Shown here piece by piece: positions 48,310-56,774 of a stretch of 64,000 bases of DNA (position 1 is its first letter; each line of letters opens with the position of its first letter). The translations under genes and the position numbers were made by a program. The notes under the pieces were generated by a model that was not told where the DNA came from, did not search any database, and was given only the letters and a program-made list of their open reading frames with translations. Source of the DNA: Chromobacterium paludis (lineage in GTDB: Bacteria > Pseudomonadota > Gammaproteobacteria > Burkholderiales > Chromobacteriaceae); NCBI RefSeq assembly GCF_008275125.1, contig NZ_CP043473.1, positions 3,968,001 through 4,032,000 on the forward strand. The letters run 5' to 3'.

Positions 48310-48905
48310 TGTGGGACGACGATGATGTGACGCTGCTGACGGTTCCCGGTTGGGGCGACTCCGGTCCGGCGCACTGGCAGAGCCGCTGGGAGCTGACTTA
48401 TCCACTGGCGCGGCGGGTCGTCCAGCAGGACTGGCTGTATCCGCGCCGCGACGCCTGGGTGGCCGGACTGGCGGCGGCGGTAGCCGATATTCCGGGCCAA
48501 CTGGTCATCGCCGCGCACAGCCTGGGTTGCTACGCGACGGCGGCTTGGCTGCGGCAGGCGTCTTTGGCGGATCAGCGCCGGATCAAGGGCGCGCTGCTGG
48601 TGGCGCCGCCGGCCTTGCCCATTCTGCCGGAAACCGCGCGGGCCAGCGGCGAGCTGCAGGCAGGCTCGGCCTTGCCGGATTTCGCCGGCTTCGAGGCGGC
48701 CGAGGCGTGGCGCCTGCCGCTGCCGGCCATCGTCGCCGCCAGCCATGACGACCCGTTCTGCGATTTCGCCGAGGCGGCGCGCATGGCCGAGGGCTGGGGA
48801 GCGCGGCTGTTCGACGCCGGCCGCTGCGGCCACATGGGCAGCCACGCCGGCCTGGGCAGTTGGCCGGCAGGCCAGAGCCTGCTGCAGCGGCTGATGCTGG
48901 GGTAG
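48309..48905 (+). CDS. RBBP9/YdeN-type serine hydrolase
   Basis: A 198-residue alpha/beta hydrolase of the RBBP9/YdeN family: TVPGWGDSGPAHWQSRWE at the start, the nucleophile in IAAHSLGCYATAAWL, the Asp in SHDDPFCDF and the His in GHMGSHAGLGSWP. Substrate unknown. The start overlaps the xth stop, giving coupled translation. The TAG stop lies at the edge of an intergenic repeat. Confidence 0.88.
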   Translation: MWDDDDVTLLTVPGWGDSGPAHWQSRWELTYPLARRVVQQDWLYPRRDAWVAGLAAAVADIPGQLVIAAHSLGCYATAAWLRQASLADQRRIKGALLVAPPALPILPETARASGELQAGSALPDFAGFEAAEAWRLPLPAIVAASHDDPFCDFAEAARMAEGWGARLFDAGRCGHMGSHAGLGSWPAGQSLLQRLMLG

Positions 48906-48937
48906 GGCGGAAGCCCGGCAAGGCCGGGCGTTCCGCC
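48902..48937. repeat. Palindromic repeat GTAGGGCGGAAG type, copy 2
   Basis: The same element as at 41051-41086, differing mainly in the loop. As there, its first bases supply the TAG stop of the gene before it. Confidence 0.8.
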
Positions 48938-49011
48938 GATCGCCAGGAGGCCAGTCTTCGCCGCCTCTCCCTCGCGCAAGGATTTCCGCGAGAGGGCGCT
49001 TGGTCCTGCCC

Positions 49012-49851
49012 TCAGCGCTCCACCGGCCGCGCCGGGTCGCTGCACCATTCGCTCCAGGAGCCGGGATAGAGCCGGCTGCCGGCAAAACCGGCGATTTCCA
49101 TGGACAGCAGGTTCTGGCAGGCGGTCACGCCGGAGCCGCATTGATGCACGATGGCGGCCGGGTCGAAGCCTTCGCCCAGCAGCGCTTGCCACTCTTCGCG
49201 CAGCTGCGCCGCCGGTTTGTAATGCTGGTCGGCGGTCAGATTGTCCATGAAGAAGCGATTGGCCGCACCGGGGATATGGCCGCCCACCGGGTCTATGGTT
49301 TCGCCTATGCCGCGGAAGCGCTGCGGGCTGCGCGCGTCGACCACGGTGAAACGCTTGTCGTCCAGATTGGCCAATATGTCCGTCACATCCAGCGGGCGCT
49401 GCAAACCCTGGTGCATGGTGAAGCGGCAGGGGCGGCGCTGCGGCGCTTCCTGATCTATCGCGCCACCGGCGGCCAGCCAGGCGGACAGGCCGCCGTCCAG
49501 CACCGCTACCTTGCCGTGGCCCAGCCAGCGCAGCAGCCACCAGGCGCGCGCCGCGTATTGGCCGCTGCCGTCGTCGTAGGCGATGACCTGGGTGCTTTCG
49601 CCGACGCCCAGCGCGCCCAGGTCCACCGCCAGCCTCTGGCCGTCCGGCAGCGGATGGCGGCCGTTGTGTCCGTTCTTGCTGCCGGACAGATGGTAGTCCA
49701 GATGCAGGTAGTGGGCGCCCGGGATGTGGCCTTGCTCATAGGCGGCGTGGCCATAGTCGGGATTGTCCAGCTGGTAGCGGCAGTCTAGTAAAACCCGTTG
49801 TTCAGGCGGCAGCGCCAGCAGTTCCTCGGCGCGGATTAGCGTTCGGTACAT
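49012..49851 (-). CDS. sseA: Sulfurtransferase, mercaptopyruvate type
   Basis: A 279-residue protein of two rhodanese domains; only the second is catalytic, with Cys238 in HQCGSGVTACQN. The CGSGVTA loop is that of 3-mercaptopyruvate sulfurtransferases, not of thiosulfate enzymes (CRKG type). The first domain has LLDCRYQLDNPDYGHAAYEQ and GHIPGAHYLHLD. The ATG at 49851 is used. Confidence 0.88.
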   Translation of the reverse strand: MYRTLIRAEELLALPPEQRVLLDCRYQLDNPDYGHAAYEQGHIPGAHYLHLDYHLSGSKNGHNGRHPLPDGQRLAVDLGALGVGESTQVIAYDDGSGQYAARAWWLLRWLGHGKVAVLDGGLSAWLAAGGAIDQEAPQRRPCRFTMHQGLQRPLDVTDILANLDDKRFTVVDARSPQRFRGIGETIDPVGGHIPGAANRFFMDNLTADQHYKPAAQLREEWQALLGEGFDPAAIVHQCGSGVTACQNLLSMEIAGFAGSRLYPGSWSEWCSDPARPVER

Positions 49852-49877
49852 GGTATTCCTTTCGTATCTGGTGGGCA

Positions 49878-50294
49878 TCAGTTCGATGGATGGGCGGTGG
49901 CCCGCAGCCGTTCGCGCAGCCGTTCGGCTAGGTTCGGGAAGGCGCGGGGCGCGGCTTCGCGGCGCGGCGCGGCCCAAATCGGGCTGGGGAAGTGGGCGTC
50001 GTCTTCAAAGCGAGGGATCACGTGCCAGTGCAGGTGCGGCACCATATTGCCCAGGCTGGCCAGATTGATCTTGGCCGGTTGCAGCAGCTCGCGCAGCGCC
50101 GTTTCGGTGCGGTAGACCCAGTCCATCAGGTGGGCGCGGTCTGCGGGCGAGAGGTCGGTCATTTCGGCGGCGTGGGCCTGCCAGATGACGCGGCAGAAGC
50201 CGGGATAGCCGGGCTCATCCACCAGAACAACGCGGAGCCGCGCGTCCTGGAACAGCAATTCGCCGGCCGGCGCGCGGCACAATTCGCAATCCAT
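49878..50294 (-). CDS. HIT family hydrolase
   Basis: A 138-residue histidine-triad protein. The N-terminal MDCELCR pair of Cys suggests a zinc site as in related HIT proteins, and the triad is in MVPHLHWHVIPRF. Family members cleave nucleotide-phosphate linkages such as dinucleoside polyphosphates. It follows the direction of the sulfurtransferase gene and lies 26 bases upstream of its start. Confidence 0.9.
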   Translation of the reverse strand: MDCELCRAPAGELLFQDARLRVVLVDEPGYPGFCRVIWQAHAAEMTDLSPADRAHLMDWVYRTETALRELLQPAKINLASLGNMVPHLHWHVIPRFEDDAHFPSPIWAAPRREAAPRAFPNLAERLRERLRATAHPSN

Positions 50295-50428
50295 GGTTTG
50301 CTTTCGTTCTAACGGTTTGTTGATTCTACCCCCGCTATGCGCAATGGGGCAGTCATGGCGGTCTGTTATACTGATGGAGTCGGCCTTGCCGATGGGTGTT
50401 CCAGAATCATAACCAGCCGGGAATCATC

Positions 50429-51745
50429 GTGAGTTTCGTCAACAGCCTCTTCGTCATCGCCATCCTGATCGCCGCCAGCGCTTTCTTTTCTATTTCGGAA
50501 ATCTCGCTGGCCGCCGCGCGCAAGATCAAGCTGCGGCAACTGGCGGAAGAGGGCAATCACAATGCCGAACGGGTGCTGGAGCTGCAGGACCAGCCCGGCT
50601 ATTTCTTCACCGTGGTGCAAATTGGGCTCAACGCCGTGGCCATCCTGGCCGGTATCCTGGGCGAGGCGGCGTTCACGCCTTACTTCGCCACCCTGCTGCA
50701 TCTGCTGACGCCGGCGGAGTGGGTGGAACATCTCAGCTTCATCCTGTCCTTCGTTTCCGTCACCGCGCTGTTCGTGCTGTTTGCCGACCTGATGCCCAAG
50801 CGGCTGGGCATGGTGGCGCCGGAGCGCATCGCGCTGATGGTGGTGCGGCCCATGCTGTTTTGCGTCGCCTTGTTCCGCCCCTTGGTGTGGCTGTTCAACG
50901 GCCTGGCCAATGTGTTCTTCCGCATGCTGGGGGTGCCGACCGCGCGGCCGGAAGACCTGACCCCGGCCGACCTGCTGGCGATGATGGACGCCGGCGCAGA
51001 GGCCGGCGTGCTGCAGCAACGCGAGCATCATCTGATTGAAAACGTGTTCGAGCTGGAAAGCCGCACCGTGCCGTCGTCGATGACGGCGCGCGAGAGCATC
51101 GTCTATTTCACGCTGCACGAGGATGAAGCCAGCATCAAGCAGAAGATCGCCGAACATCCGCATACCAAGTTCCTGGTGTGCGACGGCGTGATCGACTCGG
51201 TGATCGGCTATGTCGATTCCAAGGACATCCTGATGCGGCTGATCAACCAGCAGAGCCTGTCGATGAAGCGCGAGCTGACGATACGCAATGTGCTGATCAT
51301 CCCGGATTCGCTGACGCTGTCCGAGCTGCTGGAGCGCTTCAAGGCCTCGCGCGAGGACTTCGCCGTGGTGATGAACGAATACGCGCTGGTGGTGGGCGTG
51401 ATCACGCTGAACGACCTGATGAGCACGGTGATGGGCGATCTGGTCAGCCAGTTCCAGGAAGAGCAGATCGTGCGCCGCGACGACCGCTCCTGGCTGGTGG
51501 ACGGCGCCACGCCGGTGGAGGACGTGTTGCGCGCGCTGGATATCGAGTCCTTCCCCGACGACGAGAACTACGAAACCATCGCCGGCTTCATGATGTATAT
51601 GCTGCGCCGCATCCCCAAACGCACGGACAGCGTGGAGTTCGAGGGCTACAAGTTCGAGGTGGTGGACATAGACAACTACCGCATCGACCAGCTGCTGGTG
51701 ACCCTGATTCCGCCCGCTCCGGCCGAGGCCGAGTCCGCCCGCTGA
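50429..51745 (+). CDS. CNNM/CorC-type hemolysin-family membrane protein
   Basis: A 438-residue protein of the YfjD/TlyC/CorC group: an N-terminal CNNM transmembrane domain (FSISEISLAAARKIKLRQL; about four segments to residue 180), a CBS pair (about 200-335; MTARESIVYF, MNEYALVVGVITLNDLM) and a C-terminal CorC_HlyC transporter-associated domain (about 350-425; FPDDENYETIAGFMMYML). Such proteins are linked to magnesium or cobalt efflux. The GTG at 50429 has GGGA upstream; a GTG at 50396 is an alternative. Confidence 0.88.
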   Translation: MSFVNSLFVIAILIAASAFFSISEISLAAARKIKLRQLAEEGNHNAERVLELQDQPGYFFTVVQIGLNAVAILAGILGEAAFTPYFATLLHLLTPAEWVEHLSFILSFVSVTALFVLFADLMPKRLGMVAPERIALMVVRPMLFCVALFRPLVWLFNGLANVFFRMLGVPTARPEDLTPADLLAMMDAGAEAGVLQQREHHLIENVFELESRTVPSSMTARESIVYFTLHEDEASIKQKIAEHPHTKFLVCDGVIDSVIGYVDSKDILMRLINQQSLSMKRELTIRNVLIIPDSLTLSELLERFKASREDFAVVMNEYALVVGVITLNDLMSTVMGDLVSQFQEEQIVRRDDRSWLVDGATPVEDVLRALDIESFPDDENYETIAGFMMYMLRRIPKRTDSVEFEGYKFEVVDIDNYRIDQLLVTLIPPAPAEAESAR

Positions 51746-51757
51746 CATTACGAATGG

Positions 51758-51773
51758 TTACACCCGCTTACAC
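51758..51773 (+). promoter_or_regulatory. Tandem TTACAC repeat upstream of the His-rich gene
   Basis: TTACAC occurs at 51758-51763 and 51768-51773, exactly 10 bases apart, each followed by a C-rich tail. A possible -10 box TAAGAT lies at 51805-51810, and the gene starts at 51877. Two direct half-sites one helix turn apart and about 35 bases before a -10 box fit an activator of the OmpR family. Confidence 0.4.
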
Positions 51774-51876
51774 GCGGCTCACAGACGGGGTGGGGGGGCC
51801 TGCCTAAGATGGTTTCAAGGATGCGCCGCGCGGCGCGCCAGACAACGATCCCCCACCTTGATTCGGGAGACTGACC

Positions 51877-52116
51877 ATGAAGAAACTGACCGCCCTCCTG
51901 CTGGCCGCCACCCTGGGCCTGGCTTCCGTCGCCACCTACGCCGCCGACGCTTCGGCCCCGGCCGCCATGCATCACCACAAGGCCAAGCATCACAAGAAGC
52001 ACCATGCCAAGAAGGCCGGCTCCGAGCCCGCCGCGCAAAAGGCCCAGGCCGCCAAGAAGCCTCATCACAAGAAGCATCACCACCACAAGCACCACCCGAT
52101 GAAAAAGGCGGGCTGA
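51877..52116 (+). CDS. Small secreted His/Lys-rich protein
   Basis: A 79-residue protein: signal peptide (about 22 residues, ends ATYAADA), then a tail of about 57 residues holding about 15 His and a similar number of Lys, arranged in blocks such as MHHHKAKHHKKHHAKKAG and PHHKKHHHHKHHPMKKAG. No acidic or hydrophobic core, so it is probably unfolded. Possible roles are periplasmic metal (Ni, Cu, Zn) binding or acid-shock protection as in Asr-like proteins. A strong terminator follows. Confidence 0.8.
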   Translation: MKKLTALLLAATLGLASVATYAADASAPAAMHHHKAKHHKKHHAKKAGSEPAAQKAQAAKKPHHKKHHHHKHHPMKKAG

Positions 52117-52141
52117 GCGGCGGGGCTGTCCCGATAACGGC

Positions 52142-52170
52142 AAAAGGAGGCGCAAGCCTCCTTTTTCTTT
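52142..52170 (+). terminator. Terminator after the His-rich gene
   Basis: A perfect 10-base stem (52142-52151 with 52156-52165, loop GCAA) followed by a T-rich tail. Confidence 0.9.
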
Positions 52171-52273
52171 TCTGGAAACGAATGGCGGCGTGCAAACTGT
52201 ACGAAATGACAGGTAAGTGATTCTCCCCTTGTATTCAACTACAGATATTCGATGCTGATACCAATGTAATACC

Positions 52274-52290
52274 ACATGATGATTTCATGT
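52274..52290. promoter_or_regulatory. Inverted repeat upstream of chitinase
   Basis: ACATGA-N5-TCATGT, perfect over 6-base arms, lies 62 bases before the chitinase ATG in an AT-rich spacer. It does not match the usual LuxR-type box by eye. It could bind another dimeric regulator. Confidence 0.4.
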
Positions 52291-52351
52291 CGGAGATTGC
52301 AGGCGTCACCGGGCGATATGCCGCCTCACCATCGATACAGAGGAGAAGACC

Positions 52352-53965
52352 ATGATGCATTTTTCGTTGTCGCGCACGCTGCTGGCCGTCGGCGCCGCCT
52401 TCGCGCTGACCCAGGCGGTATACGCCGCGCCCACTTGCGCGGCCTGGAGCAGCGGCCAGGTTTACAACGCGGGCGACTACGCCACGTTTAATGGCAAAAC
52501 CTGGCGCGCCAGCTGGTGGACTCAGGGCGAGCAGCCGGGCAGCAGCCAGTGGGGCGCCTGGCAGGAGCGGCCGGCCAGCGAATGCACGCCGGGCACGCCC
52601 AGCGATCCGAACCAGCCGGGCAACGGCGTGCCGCCGGAACCCAAACCGACGGTCGGCCGCAATGTCGGCTCCTACTTCACGCAATGGGGCATCTACCAGC
52701 GCAATTACAAGGTCAGCGATCTGGTCAAGTCCGGCGGCGACAAGCAGCTGACCTTCCTGAACTACGCTTTCGGCAACGTCTACGCTAACGGCCAGTGCGG
52801 CATGGTCACCAAGGCGGAAAACGGCAATGGCGACGGCGGCGACGCCTGGGCAGATTACCAGCGCTCCTTCGCCGCCAACGAGTCGGTGGACGGCAAGGCC
52901 GACAGCTGGAACGATCCGCTGCGCGGCAACTTCAACCAGCTGCGCAAGCTGAAACTGGCCAATCCGCAGCTGAAAGTGTTGATATCGCTGGGCGGCTGGA
53001 CCTGGTCCAAGAACTTCGGCAAAGTCGCCGCCACCGATGCCGGGCGCAAGGCGCTGGTCAGCTCCTGCATCGACCTCTATATCAAGGGCAACCTGCCCAA
53101 GGGCGAGGATGCCGGCGGTCCGGGCGCGGCGCTGGGCGTGTTCGACGGCTTCGACATCGACTGGGAATACCCGGGCGGCGGCGGCCTGCCGACCAATACG
53201 GTCGACCCTAACGACAAGCAGAACTTCACCTTGCTGATGGCGGAGTTCCGCAACCAGCTCAACGCCTTGTCCACGGCCAACAAGCGCCGCTATTACCTGA
53301 CCGCGGCCATAGGCTCCGGCGTCGACAAGATCCGCAACACCGAGCCGGACAAGTACAGCGCGTATCTGGACTGGATCAATGTGATGACCTACGACTTCCA
53401 CGGCGGCTGGGAGGCCAAGGGGCCGACCAACTTCCAATCCAACCTCTATCGCGATCCGGCCGCGCCGGTGACCGGCGATCAGGTCTACTACAACGTCGAC
53501 GACGCGGTGAAGACCCTGGTCAATGCCGGCGTGCCGCGCGCCAAGATCAACGTCGGCCTGCCGTTCTACGGCCGCGGCTGGGCCGGCGTGGCGGCGGGGC
53601 CTAAGGGCGATGGCCTGTATCAAGTAGCCACCGGTCCGGCCAAGGGCACCTACGAGCAGGGCATAGAAGACTACCGCGTGCTGGTGGGCCGCAACGCCAA
53701 GCAGTTCTCCAACCCGGTGGCCAAGCAGTTCTGGACCTATGACGGCAACGAGTTCTGGAGCTATGACGATCCGGCCACCCTGCGCGGCAAGCTGGATTAT
53801 GTGCGCCAGCAGCAGCTGGGCGGCGTGTTCAGCTGGTCGTTGGACGGCGACGACGCGCAAGCCACCTTGCTGAAGACCAGCGCCGAGGTGCGGCAGGACG
53901 CGGCGACGGCGGCCAAGTTCCGCGCGGCGACGGCCGCCAAGGGCAAGGCGGCTAAGAAGCAGTAA
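52352..53965 (+). CDS. Secreted GH18 chitinase with chitin-binding module
   Basis: A 537-residue enzyme that hydrolyses chitin outside the cell. After a signal peptide (ends AVYAAPT) comes a CBM5/12-like chitin-binding module at about residues 28-75 (AAWSSGQVYNAGDYATFNGK; WWTQGEQPG), a Pro-rich linker, then a GH18 barrel: NYAFGNVY, LISLGGWTWSKNF and the catalytic DGFDIDWEYPG with Glu272, MTYDFHGGW and a C-terminal GVFSWSLDGDD. The tail (KAAKKQ end) is basic. In Chromobacterium chitinases are known to be quorum-sensing controlled. Confidence 0.95.
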   Translation: MMHFSLSRTLLAVGAAFALTQAVYAAPTCAAWSSGQVYNAGDYATFNGKTWRASWWTQGEQPGSSQWGAWQERPASECTPGTPSDPNQPGNGVPPEPKPTVGRNVGSYFTQWGIYQRNYKVSDLVKSGGDKQLTFLNYAFGNVYANGQCGMVTKAENGNGDGGDAWADYQRSFAANESVDGKADSWNDPLRGNFNQLRKLKLANPQLKVLISLGGWTWSKNFGKVAATDAGRKALVSSCIDLYIKGNLPKGEDAGGPGAALGVFDGFDIDWEYPGGGGLPTNTVDPNDKQNFTLLMAEFRNQLNALSTANKRRYYLTAAIGSGVDKIRNTEPDKYSAYLDWINVMTYDFHGGWEAKGPTNFQSNLYRDPAAPVTGDQVYYNVDDAVKTLVNAGVPRAKINVGLPFYGRGWAGVAAGPKGDGLYQVATGPAKGTYEQGIEDYRVLVGRNAKQFSNPVAKQFWTYDGNEFWSYDDPATLRGKLDYVRQQQLGGVFSWSLDGDDAQATLLKTSAEVRQDAATAAKFRAATAAKGKAAKKQ

Positions 53966-53979
53966 GGCGGCAGGCAGGC

Positions 53980-54005
53980 AAAACGGCGGGGAAACCCGCC
54001 GTTTT
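53980..54005. terminator. Terminator between convergent chitinase and cysteine hydrolase genes
   Basis: A perfect 11-base stem (53980-53990 with 53995-54005, loop GAAA) with A on one side and T on the other. It can work on both strands. Confidence 0.9.
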
Positions 54006-54024
54006 CGCGTTTATGGCCAACAGA

Positions 54025-54549
54025 TTACAGCTCTGCCGCCGGCAACACGCGCAGCGGCTTGGGGGTGGCGCTGGTGTGGCTCCAGGCGGTATTGAAGTGG
54101 TCTACTACTTGCTCCCCGCTCAGGGAGAACCAGCCGCAGCTGGTGTGGCCATCGGCGATCACGTTGACCTGGTAGCCGCGCGACACCGCGTTGCGCAAGG
54201 TGCTGTCCACGCAGAAGTCGGTGGCGGCGCCGCCTATCCATAATTTTTCCACGCCGCGTTCGGACAGCCGCTGGGCCAGATCGGTCTCGCAAAAGCTGTC
54301 GCCGTAGCGCTTGAATACGAGCAGGTCGCCATCCTGGCGCGCCAGCTTCGGATGCAGCTGCCAGGCTGCCGAGCCGTGCGGCAGGTCGGCCTCCTCGTGC
54401 TGGACGAAGATCACCGGCATGCCGCGCTGGCGCGCTTTGGCGATGGCGAGGTTGAGATGGTCCAGCACGCTGTCCAAGCGAGCGGCGCGCGGTTCGCCTT
54501 CGACGACGCCGACTTGGACGTCGATGATCAACAGGGCGGTATCGGACAT
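54025..54549 (-). CDS. Cysteine hydrolase, isochorismatase fold
   Basis: A 174-residue isochorismatase-like hydrolase. The Asp is in LLIIDVQVGVVEG, the Lys in VFKRYGDSFCETDL and the catalytic Cys in GAATDFCVDSTLRNA, so the Asp-Lys-Cys triad is complete. Such enzymes act on amides such as nicotinamide, ureidoacrylate or biuret. Substrate unknown. It is 41 bases downstream of the hydroxyacid dehydrogenase. Confidence 0.9.
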   Translation of the reverse strand: MSDTALLIIDVQVGVVEGEPRAARLDSVLDHLNLAIAKARQRGMPVIFVQHEEADLPHGSAAWQLHPKLARQDGDLLVFKRYGDSFCETDLAQRLSERGVEKLWIGGAATDFCVDSTLRNAVSRGYQVNVIADGHTSCGWFSLSGEQVVDHFNTAWSHTSATPKPLRVLPAAEL

Positions 54550-54590
54550 ATGGCTTCTCCAGTAGGGCGCGCGCGACTGGGCGCGGCGTT

Positions 54591-55562
54591 TCAGATCAGG
54601 GCTTCAGGGTTCAATACGTGTTGGGTGTCGCCATCGAAGAAGCGGACCGCGTTGCGGTAGGCGATTTCCAGGTACTGGCGGTAGCTGGCTTCTTCGGCAT
54701 AGCCCAGATGGGGCGCGCACAGCACATTGGCGCGGCGCAGCAAGGGGTGGTCCGCGTCGTAGATCGGCTCCTGCTCGAACACGTCCAGCGCGGCGAAACC
54801 GGGACGGCCGGCGTCCAGCGCCGCCTCCAGCGCGCCGGGCGCGATCAGCTCGGCGCGGCTGATGTTGACCAGCAGCGCGTCGGGCTTCATCGCGGCCAGA
54901 TCGGCCGCCGTCACATTGGCCTCGGTGGCGGGAACCAGACGCTGGTGCAGACTGAGGACGTCGGACTCGGCGAAGAAGGCCTCGCGGCTAGCCGCCGCGA
55001 GATAACCTAGCTCCCGGGCTTCTTCGCGCGCGCGCTCGCTGCCCCAGACCAGGATCTCCATGCCGAAGGCGCGGCCGTAGCCGGCCACCAGCTTGCCTAT
55101 CTTGCCGAAGCCGAGTATGCCCAGCGTCGCGCCGCGCACCGCGCGTCCGACCGGGCCTTGCCATTGGCCGGCGCGCAGACTGTCGACATTCTCGACCAGC
55201 CGGCGCCGCGCCGCCATGATCAAGAGCCAGGTCAGCTCGGCTGGCGCGTAGGGCGAGCCGCTGCCCTCCACCACGGCCACGCCGGCGCGGCTGCAGGCGG
55301 CCACGTCGATATTGCGCGCGAGCTTGCCGGTCTGGCTGACCAGGCGCAGCCGCGGCATTCTGGCCAGCAGCGCCTCGTCCACCACGGTGCGCTCCCGTAT
55401 CAGCAGCAGCGCTTCGGCCCGGGCCAGCGCGGCGTCGGCGCCGGGCGCGCGCGCCAGGTCGCCCAGGCTGCGGCAGACGTAGCCGGGGTCGCCGTGCAGT
55501 TCGGCCAGGCTGGGGCCGATGTTCTGGTAGTCGTCGGGGATCAGCAGCTGGATGGCGGGCAT
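54591..55562 (-). CDS. D-2-hydroxyacid dehydrogenase family protein
   Basis: A 323-residue NAD-dependent dehydrogenase. The Rossmann motif GILGFGKIGKLVAGYGRAFG begins near residue 145, followed by VLSLHQRLVPATEANVTA, LLVNISRAELI (with the catalytic Arg), DVFEQEPI with the catalytic Glu and APHLGYAEEA with the catalytic His. The group resembles phosphoglycerate or hydroxypyruvate reductases; substrate unknown. The dnaN-like gene starts upstream on the same strand. Confidence 0.9.
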   Translation of the reverse strand: MPAIQLLIPDDYQNIGPSLAELHGDPGYVCRSLGDLARAPGADAALARAEALLLIRERTVVDEALLARMPRLRLVSQTGKLARNIDVAACSRAGVAVVEGSGSPYAPAELTWLLIMAARRRLVENVDSLRAGQWQGPVGRAVRGATLGILGFGKIGKLVAGYGRAFGMEILVWGSERAREEARELGYLAAASREAFFAESDVLSLHQRLVPATEANVTAADLAAMKPDALLVNISRAELIAPGALEAALDAGRPGFAALDVFEQEPIYDADHPLLRRANVLCAPHLGYAEEASYRQYLEIAYRNAVRFFDGDTQHVLNPEALI

Positions 55563-55579
55563 GGGATTTCCTGAGGGGC

Positions 55580-56680
55580 TTAGCCGCGCATGGGCATGGC
55601 CAGGTATTGAAAGTGCGGATCGTCGGGATTGGTGATCAGCATGCCGCGCTGGCCCTGTCCCAGGCCGAAGCGCAGCTGTTCCGCTTGTTGAGACTGCAAC
55701 ACATCCTGCAGATAGCCGAGGTTGAAGCTTGCCTGCAGCGGCGCGCCTTGCCAGTCCAGCGGCAGCGTTTCTTCCGCTTCTTCCAGCTCGGCGTTATGGC
55801 AGCGCAGGGCCAGCTGGCCGGGACGGATCGCCAGCTCCAGCTGGCGGAACTTGGCGTGGGCCAGCACGGCCACGCGCTGCACCGCTTCCAGTAAGGCCTG
55901 GCGGGGCAGGGTCAGTTCGCAGTCGTGATGGTCCGGCAGCAGGCGCAGATAATCCGGGGCGCGCGCGTCCACCAGTTTGGCGCGCAGCTGGGTGTCGCCC
56001 AGCTGGCAGTGCAGCTGCTTCTCGCCCAGGCTTAGCTGGAGCGGCGCGGTTTGTTCGCCCAGCAGCTTGTGCAAGGCCAGCGCGGCCTTGCGCGGCAGGA
56101 GCAGTTTTCTCTCCGCATGCGCGCCGGCCAAGGGGTAGCGCTGGATGGCCAGGCGCACGCCGTCGGAGGCGATCAGCTTCAGCTCCCCGGCGTCCAGTTG
56201 CAGCAGCAAGGCGTTCAGGTAGGGGCGGATGTCGCCGCCGGCCATCGCGTACAGCACCTGGTCCAGCTTGTGTTTGAGTTCGGCCGGATTCAGTTCGATT
56301 GCCGCGGATGCGGCACCGTCCGGCGTCAGCAGGGGAAAGTCCTCGGCCGGCAGGGTTTGCAGCTGGAAGCGGCTGCCGGCGGCCAAGAGCAACAATTGTC
56401 CGCCCTGGCGCTTCAGCTGCAGCCCGCAGCCAGCCGGCAGCGCGCGCAGGATGTCCAGCAGCTTGCGGGCGGGCACGCATAGGCGGAAAGCTTGCTCGGC
56501 CCGGATGGCGCGCCGGCTCTCTACCTGGATTTCCAGATCGCTGGCGGTGAGCGTCAGGTTTTCGCCGTCGGCCGCCAGCAAAGCGTGGGACAGTATGGGC
56601 AGAGTGTGGCGGCGCTCCACCACGCCGCAGACGGCGGCCAGCGGGGCGAGCAGGGTATCTCGGTCGGCGCGCAGCAGCAT
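55580..56680 (-). CDS. dnaN: DNA polymerase III beta subunit (sliding clamp), orphan copy
   Basis: A 366-residue beta clamp, the same length as E. coli DnaN, with all three clamp domains: RADRDTLLAPLAAVCGVVERRHTLPIL at the N-terminus (shown only in part here as motif), ASDGVRLAIQR, KLVDARAPDYLRLLP and the end YLAMPMRG. It is not next to dnaA, recF or gyrB. At clamp-binding cleft positions it differs from E. coli: Val for His175 and Gly for the final Leu366. The ATG at 56680 has GGAG upstream; a further ATG at 56695 adds five residues. Probably a second clamp, if a dnaA-linked dnaN exists elsewhere. Confidence 0.88.
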   Translation of the reverse strand: MLLRADRDTLLAPLAAVCGVVERRHTLPILSHALLAADGENLTLTASDLEIQVESRRAIRAEQAFRLCVPARKLLDILRALPAGCGLQLKRQGGQLLLLAAGSRFQLQTLPAEDFPLLTPDGAASAAIELNPAELKHKLDQVLYAMAGGDIRPYLNALLLQLDAGELKLIASDGVRLAIQRYPLAGAHAERKLLLPRKAALALHKLLGEQTAPLQLSLGEKQLHCQLGDTQLRAKLVDARAPDYLRLLPDHHDCELTLPRQALLEAVQRVAVLAHAKFRQLELAIRPGQLALRCHNAELEEAEETLPLDWQGAPLQASFNLGYLQDVLQSQQAEQLRFGLGQGQRGMLITNPDDPHFQYLAMPMRG

Positions 56681-56774
56681 GTCCGGCTCCAGCATGAAGG
56701 AGCCGAAATTTTATCACAATGGACTATGCGTTTGTTCTTTGCTGGCGCGCCGCTCGTTCGTGTCTGGCTCGGTA

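Noticed and set aside
52171..52351. A LuxR/CviR-type box before the chitinase
   Set aside because: No CTG-N10-CAG type palindrome of adequate match was seen; only the ACATGA dyad is reported.
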